A stretch of DNA of 64,000 nt, taken from positions 1,054,001 through 1,118,000 of the forward strand of contig NC_041785.1 in NCBI RefSeq assembly GCF_900090045.1. Reading direction: 5' to 3'. Position 1 is the first letter of the stretch, and each line of letters opens with the position of its first letter. The position numbers were made by a program, and so were the translations under genes. This DNA is from Plasmodium malariae. Taxonomy: Eukaryota; Apicomplexa; Aconoidasida; Haemosporida; Plasmodiidae. Positions 58,357-64,000 of this stretch are shown piece by piece. The notes under the pieces were generated by a model. It had not been told where the DNA came from. It worked only from the letters and a program-made list of their open reading frames with translations, and made no database searches.

Positions 58357-59817
58357 AAAGAATGGAGGTGCACACGGAGTTGGGTGTTCGTAGTGAGTAA
58401 GTGGTGGTGAGAGGTGATAGGTGCGGATCTACATATAATTGAGAGTTTTTGCTCGTAAAAATATGGGGAAAATTTGGAAAATAGAAAAATTGGAAAAACG
58501 GAAAGAATGGAATAAAAATGGGTCAAAATGAGAAAAATTAAAAAAGGACTACTTACTACCCCCCGTTTGCGTTTTTATGAGTACACATTTCGGGAAAGAA
58601 TGAAATCCTCCTCAGTTATTACAATAACGCATGAGTATTAGGTATATTGTGCGTATGTGTATATACACATATATACATGATCTTATATGTTTGTGTGCCT
58701 CTTCATGTACGAATGTACGCGTTTGTTCATAATTTTAACCGCACGGTTTTATCCTTGTTTAATTTTGATACTTTTTCGGAATGCTTGAGCAATGCCTTTT
58801 CCCCGTAATTAAACAGTGCTACATGAGTATAAATAAATAAATATATATATATATATATATATTTATTTATTTATTTATTTATATGTATATGTGTATATAT
58901 ATTTATTTATATGTGTATATATATGTTTATGCATTGTATATGTACATATGAATAGATAGCTTTAGCAGTTGTTCTCATAATAAAACAAGGTTTCTTTTTT
59001 TTTTTTTTTCCTTTTTCAATACAGTGTTATAATTGTTTTCTCTGCCTTTTATTAAATACTTCCTTTTCCCTTTGTTTGTTTTAATTATTCTAGTATAACA
59101 GTGTTTGCTAGGCATGTGCAAAAAATAAGTGAGGAATTTTTTTTTACATCCTGTATCATATGTACATTCATACAAATATTTATACGTGTATATATATATA
59201 AGTACCACGTATTTTCCTTTTTGTGCGAATTTTACTAATTTTCAGAAAAACGTGTGTGCGTCGTTTTCTTTAATTTGTGCTTTATTTATGGGCATATAGT
59301 TACTACCACTACTGAGTAATTTTCTAATTTTGTGCTTTTACGCTCATATTTTTTTCATCTTGTGTTTTTGTATTCATTTTTGCGTCTGTTTTTGCGTCCG
59401 TTTTTGCTTTCTTCTTCGCCTTAACTTTCACCTTTTTTTTTTTTTTTTTTTTAATGCTCCTTTTCCATTTACATGTCATTGCGAACTATTTTTCTGCTAA
59501 ATGGAATTATGACGCGATAAAACGTGAGTCGCAGAAACATGATAAAAAAATCGCAAGCAGATAAAAAAATTACGAACAAGTGAAAATATACAAACGAGGA
59601 AAAAAAAAAAGAACAAAAAAACGCGAACAAAAAAATATGAACAAAAAAAACATGAACAGGCAAGAAAATATGAACAGAAAATAATACGAAGGAACAAAAG
59701 TTTGAACAAATAAAAATACGTACAGGTAAAAATGCTTACATGTAAAAATGTCATTGAGCTAATGAAAAAAAAAATAAACACACACACAAACAAATACACT
59801 CCTTATAATGGTTTAAA
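58357..59817. other. Intergenic region
   Basis: It contains (AT)n with flanking ATTT repeats (58834-58880), poly-T at 58992-59010 and 59432-59453 and AAAAAACATGAAC-type repeats at 59600-59700. No gene is recognised. Confidence 0.6.
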
Positions 59818-61047
59818 ATGAAAAATACAAATCACTACTACAATTTGAAGGAAAGAAATTATAATAATAGCAGTTACGTGAATTTTGAAAATTTAAATAC
59901 ATCGCACAAGGAAGAGAACAAGAAGCCAAGAAAGCAGAAGGCACATGACATATTAAATAAAAATAAAAAAAACAAAAATTTTACAAATAGAATAATCAAT
60001 TCAAATTTAGATAGTAAGGCACATAACACTAGTTATAGTAACACAAAAAAAAAAAAATATAATATAACATGTAACAAAAACACCATTACAAATGTAAAAC
60101 AAAAGAACGCTTGTAGGGATTATTATATATCTTCTAATAGTTACAATAGTTATAATAGTTACAATAGTTATAATAGTTACAATAGTTATAATAGTTACAA
60201 CAGCTGCAATAGGTACAACATCTGCAATAGGTACAACAGCTGCAATAGGTACAACAGCTGCAATTGGTACAACAGCTGCAATAGGTACAACTGCTGCAAT
60301 AGGTACAACTGCTGCAATAGGTACAACTGCTGCAACAGGTACAACTGCTGCAACAGGTACAATAGTAATAATAAGAGGAGAGGGTATTTTGAAAAACGAG
60401 AATGTTTTACACTAAGTGAATCTTCAAATAGTACCGAAATAACTGATATAGAAAACGAACCAACCGATTTTGAAAAAATGCTAATTTATAATAATCATTC
60501 AACTTTTAGTGAGCATAACCAGTTAAAGAATAAATGTTCCTATAACACACATAGAAACAGTGAAATGAACGATAATGTGGATATGCATTTAAAAGATATT
60601 TATTTTGACGTACAAGCGAAAAGTGGAGAAGATGTAAAGCAAATGCACTTGAGTGAAAACCCCCCTCGCAGTTGGAGCGGTAGTAATAGTAATAATAATA
60701 TCTGTAGTAGTAGAAGTAGTAGTAGTAGTTGCTGTGGTAATGGTAAGGCTAAGGCAATGGCCACCTGCAGACGCTTTCAGAGTAAAGAAAATATGGATAA
60801 GCAAATACTATTAGATCATATAAAAAGACTGGAATATCAGAATAATATATTCCTTAACAATTTGTTAAATATGTATTATGTTTGTACTGATTATATTAAA
60901 ATGCAGGATGAAAAAATTAAAAAAAAAGAAGAAATAATTCTATTTCAAAGTAAAATTATAAGAAATTTAAAAAACAAACAGAATTCTGATGATACCACAG
61001 GTGTCAGCAACAATGTAGGTTATAACGACAAAGCCGACTATTCCTAG
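59818..61047 (+). CDS. Hypothetical Asn/Tyr/Cys-repeat protein with C-terminal coiled coil
   Basis: 409 residues, single exon, no known domain. The start ATG at 59818 has an in-frame stop (TAA) three codons before it. Residues 1-100 are basic and Asn-rich. Residues about 105-185 are a 15-bp in-frame tandem repeat that changes from NSYNS-type units to NRYNS, NSCNR and finally repeated NRYNCC units with adjacent cysteines. An acidic Ser-rich patch (LSESSNSTEITDIENEPTDFEKM) follows. Residues about 326-392 form a likely coiled coil (ILLDHIKRLEYQNNIFL ... IKKKEEIILFQSKII). I do not recognise it. Base and codon use match the neighbouring genes. Confidence 0.75.
   Translation: MKNTNHYYNLKERNYNNSSYVNFENLNTSHKEENKKPRKQKAHDILNKNKKNKNFTNRIINSNLDSKAHNTSYSNTKKKKYNITCNKNTITNVKQKNACRDYYISSNSYNSYNSYNSYNSYNSYNSYNSCNRYNICNRYNSCNRYNSCNWYNSCNRYNCCNRYNCCNRYNCCNRYNCCNRYNSNNKRRGYFEKRECFTLSESSNSTEITDIENEPTDFEKMLIYNNHSTFSEHNQLKNKCSYNTHRNSEMNDNVDMHLKDIYFDVQAKSGEDVKQMHLSENPPRSWSGSNSNNNICSSRSSSSSCCGNGKAKAMATCRRFQSKENMDKQILLDHIKRLEYQNNIFLNNLLNMYYVCTDYIKMQDEKIKKKEEIILFQSKIIRNLKNKQNSDDTTGVSNNVGYNDKADYS
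60136..60368 (+). repeat. Coding 15-bp repeat (NSYNS to NRYNCC)
   Basis: Units of AATAGTTATAATAGT grade into AATAGGTACAACTGCTGC-type units. Frame is kept. The right half repeatedly encodes Asn-Arg-Tyr-Asn-Cys-Cys. Confidence 0.9.
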
Positions 61048-61889
61048 TTTTAACGCCTTTTCACATTTACATTAACTATGGAGGAAATGGGTATTTACAA
61101 AGTTAGAGCCTTATAAAGCTGCAAGTTTTCAACATGTGTGTATTTATATAAATATGTACGTATATTTAGGTATGTATTTTTATTTTTTTTTTTTATGAAC
61201 TTTTATAAAGTTAGCAATTATACTTCAATTTTAGTTTATTTACGAAAAAAAGATATATATGGTGATATAAAAATGATAATAAAATATAAATAATAATAAT
61301 AAAATATAAATAATAATAATAATAAAATATAAATAATAATAATAAAATATAAATAATATATTATTAATAATATAATGATAATAAAATTATGCACCTGCAG
61401 GTGTTATCCTGTTATAGGTTTTTTTTTTTTTTTTTTTTTTTTTCATTTCATATCATTGGTTATTTGTAGAAGTACTGTATTTTTTATTATTATAAGAATA
61501 AAAGAATTAAAGTGAAAATTATCTTTTTCGTTTCATCAATGTACACATTTAAGAGAACAAATATGTGTACTCACAAAATTAGAGCTACGAAAAATTAGAA
61601 AGTGAAAGGGTATATAAGACAAATAAAATATAATTGGTATACAAGGCAAAGATTAGGAGTTTCCCTTAAATCGTATAAGCTTAAGCATTGTAATCTTATT
61701 TAAAAATAACAGATTTTGTGATATTTTTTTAAGTTTTTATTAAGACAAATAATTGTTTTATACATTATTTTTATACTTATGTAATTATTCTTTGCGCTTA
61801 TGTTTTGTAGTGTTGTATGTAGTTATGTACACACAAATATTTTACTCAACATTTGTATTATTTTTTCGTTTTATTACCAGTTCATAACT

Positions 61890-61923
<34 letters not shown>

Positions 61924-62598
61924 GGGTTGTGCGGGGGTTCCGAAACAGTGTTGTTCCTTTGTTGAAGCTGCTTGAAAAACAGTTTAAGCATTGTTACTAT
62001 TCTTTTAATTTGAGACAGTAAGACTTTAACTTATTGTTCATTTGGTGGTAATTACGTGTTGTTATATTATTGATATTTGTTAATTCAAAGAAAAAAATGA
62101 AAGAAAGCAATTTGCATAATTTTATAATTTTTTATATTTCCTGCTTGCTCTAATCCATCTATACACACATATATTTTGTTAAACATAATATGCAAAAAAA
62201 AAATAAAATAAAATAATAAAATAATAAATAAAAATAAAGTAACATTAAATAAAATAAAAATAATAATTATAAATATAATACAATAATAAGTATAATAAAG
62301 TACAATAGTAAGTATAATAAAGTACAATAATAAGTATAATAAAGTACAATAGTAAGTATAATAAAGTACAATAGTAAGTATAATAAAGTACAATAGTAAG
62401 TATAATAAAGTACAATAATAAGTATAATAAAGTACAATAGTAAGTATAATAAAGTACATAGAACGGATATTTCTTCAAAACGTTTTACAAAAAAGACAGA
62501 TTAGAATATTGTAGTTGACCCGTGTTCATAAAAGAAATGAGACGTAATACATAGGGCGCACAGGAAATAAAAGGGCTACTAAAATATATGCATATATT
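61048..62598. other. Intergenic region with arrays and one short protein-like frame
   Basis: It has AATAATAAAATATAA repeats at 61275-61360, poly-T at 61419-61443 and 61889-61922, and the 22-bp array at 62280-62458. A 73-codon frame at 61800-62021 is described under findings but not called as a gene. Confidence 0.5.
62280..62458. repeat. 22-bp minisatellite, about 8 copies
   Basis: The unit is AGTAAGTATAATAAAGTACA plus AT, with A/G variation at the first junction. The minus-strand Tyr/Leu/Ile frames across it are period artefacts. Confidence 0.92.
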
Positions 62599-62622
62599 AT
62601 GTATATGTGTGTGTATATCTGC

Positions 62623-64000
62623 ATGGATGTGTGTAAGAATATGCGAAATATGAATGTAAATATCAGTCAGTTGGACGACACTGTTAGTAAACACGAGAGT
62701 GGTATAGAGACGAAAGGCGATATAATAATTAGTACAAAAAAAGAAAGAGCGAGTAATACATTCATAGAAAACAATTCATCAAACGAAATAAGACAAAATT
62801 TAACCCTTCGTTACCTGCTATTTTCTTTAAATTCGAATAATAACAAAATAAATAATCCTGTAGAAACGAAATTACATGAATTTCGTAAACTACATGAACA
62901 GCAAGGAATGCAAAAACTGCACGAATTGCATGAATTACGATACAATAATAAATGCGGCAAAAGAGAAAAATGCCTATTCCTTAAAAGTTATAATATATAT
63001 TATGATCAAAAAATATACAGTAAGAATATACAAAACAATAATCGGAAAAATGGTCTCTACATAATAAAAGGGGGTCAACAAAAAGGAATGGAAGAGCAGC
63101 AAAAAAAAATACTACAACAAAAGAGGAATCCAGTACAACAAAAAAGAATAGAATTGCAACAAAAGAGGAATCCAGTACAACAAAAAAGAATAGAATTGCA
63201 ACAAAAGAGGAATCCAGTACAACAAAAAAGAATAGAATTGCAACACAAAAGGTATCAAGTACAACTAAAAAGAAATCAAGCACAAATAAAAAATAATCTA
63301 TGTGTAAAAAATACATACCACATTAACAATAGTTCATATATTAAAAACAATTGCATCAATTACTACGCTCATAATAACTGTACTGGTAATGCTACATGCA
63401 AAAGTTCATTCTATAATAATACAAATAATTTTTATTTTAAAAAATATAACTGTAAAAAAATAAAAAAAGATATCACATCCAGAAATCTAAACGATGGTAT
63501 ATATTTTAACGCAAGTGGATATAAAACAAGACAGCTATGTCAAAAGATGCACGCAATAAAAATAAACAACATGAACATGATAAAAGGTATGCACACCATG
63601 AAAAGCACCTCACCTATCAAAAAAGATAATAATATTTCCTCAAGTGCATTTCAGAGTCAAACGTATAATAATGCTAGTTGTACTACTACAACTACTGCTA
63701 CTATTGTTAGAAAAAAAAATAATATCTTTCCTCAAATGATTAAAGGGGAAAACAGAAATAGTAAACAACCGTTTAAAGTATACAGTAATTTGATTGATAA
63801 CCTATCTATATTAGGAAGGAAAAAGACCTGCAAAATGGGGGCCTCTAAAAAGAACAGTTACCAGAGCAATAGAAGACATATCAACAGTAACATTAATATT
63901 ATTAGTGAGAATAGTAACAATAGCAGCAATAACAAAAGATACAGTAGTAATAGTTACAATAACAATGTTTACAGTATCAATAGCGACAATAATTTAAAGA
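62623..64000 (+). CDS. Hypothetical Asn/Lys/Gln-rich protein, 3' end outside window
   Basis: The frame is open without a stop from at least 62599 to the window edge (about 1.4 kb, over 455 codons), which is very unlikely by chance at this A+T content. Possible in-frame starts are 62599, 62605, 62623 and 62641; I chose 62623 because the codons before it read as AT-microsatellite. Content: a mixed region (ISQLDDTVSKHESGIETKGD), His/Leu/Glu-rich segments, a 42-bp in-frame repeat (QQKRNPVQQKRIEL, about three and a half copies) and then Asn/Ser-rich sequence. No domain is recognised. The minus-strand hydrophobic frame at 62981-63316 is its shadow. Confidence 0.8.
   Translation, partial: MDVCKNMRNMNVNISQLDDTVSKHESGIETKGDIIISTKKERASNTFIENNSSNEIRQNLTLRYLLFSLNSNNNKINNPVETKLHEFRKLHEQQGMQKLHELHELRYNNKCGKREKCLFLKSYNIYYDQKIYSKNIQNNNRKNGLYIIKGGQQKGMEEQQKKILQQKRNPVQQKRIELQQKRNPVQQKRIELQQKRNPVQQKRIELQHKRYQVQLKRNQAQIKNNLCVKNTYHINNSSYIKNNCINYYAHNNCTGNATCKSSFYNNTNNFYFKKYNCKKIKKDITSRNLNDGIYFNASGYKTRQLCQKMHAIKINNMNMIKGMHTMKSTSPIKKDNNISSSAFQSQTYNNASCTTTTTATIVRKKNNIFPQMIKGENRNSKQPFKVYSNLIDNLSILGRKKTCKMGASKKNSYQSNRRHINSNINIISENSNNSSNNKRYSSNSYNNNVYSINSDNNLK
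63115..63265 (+). repeat. Coding 42-bp repeat (QQKRNPVQQKRIEL)
   Basis: Three exact copies plus a degenerate fourth (QHKRYQVQLKRNQ). The copies are almost identical at DNA level, which suggests recent duplication. Frame is kept. Confidence 0.92.

Noticed and set aside
62981..63316. Hydrophobic minus-strand frame (FVVLDSSFVAILFF repeats)
   Set aside because: Antisense of the 42-bp repeat of the long plus-strand gene.

Overview
The window is nuclear DNA of a malaria parasite (Plasmodium). The evidence is extreme A+T content, long homopolymer and (AT)n tracts between genes, Asn- and Lys-rich low-complexity inserts in conserved enzymes, short introns with GTAA/GTAT...(Y)nAG borders, and a gene set typical of Apicomplexa (RAP protein, metacaspase, adenylosuccinate synthetase, SMYD-type SET protein). 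Coding G+C is visibly higher than I would expect for P. falciparum, and many minisatellites sit between genes, so a P. malariae- or P. ovale-like species is more likely; I cannot settle the species. From memory, the gene order matches P. falciparum chromosome 13 around PF3D7_1354xxx-1355xxx. That is recall, not a search.

Layout, left to right: a 5'-truncated FCP1/NLI-interacting-factor phosphatase with a BRCT domain (+); a two-exon protein with a degenerate prolyl-4-hydroxylase-like region (+); protein phosphatase 5 with TPRs (-); a tRNA-Thr(CGU) (+); a SET+MYND protein (-); a RAP-domain protein (+); MCM6 (-); a newly proposed three-exon small membrane protein (+); an Asn-rich protein with ZNF830-like FFD motifs (-); metacaspase MCA1 (+); a newly proposed four-exon small membrane protein (-); a three-exon RPL7/RLP7-family protein (+); two-exon adenylosuccinate synthetase (-); five-exon V-ATPase c'' proteolipid (+); two-exon SPB1-type FtsJ methyltransferase (+); a SAC-domain phosphoinositide phosphatase (+); an Asn/Tyr/Cys-repeat coiled-coil protein (+); and the 5' part of a long Asn/Lys/Gln-rich protein that runs off the right end (+).

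There is no operon logic. The genes are ordinary housekeeping and regulatory functions: Pol II CTD phosphatase, PP5, ribosome biogenesis (SPB1, RLP7), replication (MCM6), purine salvage (AdSS), vacuolar acidification, phosphoinositide turnover and organelle RNA biology (RAP). Gaps of 0.7-5 kb hold homopolymers and at least a dozen tandem arrays. Many array periods (7, 14, 16, 22, 23 and 34 bp) are not multiples of three, so they create spurious ORFs in several frames.

I found no CRISPR array, virus or classical mobile element. The main new observations are two phase-consistent small spliced genes hidden in 'empty' gaps (27782-28564 + and 36813-37770 -), several weaker coding-like patches with canonical splice sites, a degenerate oxygenase-like protein, a Cys-Cys tandem-repeat protein, and a tRNA gene with no nearby T-run terminator.
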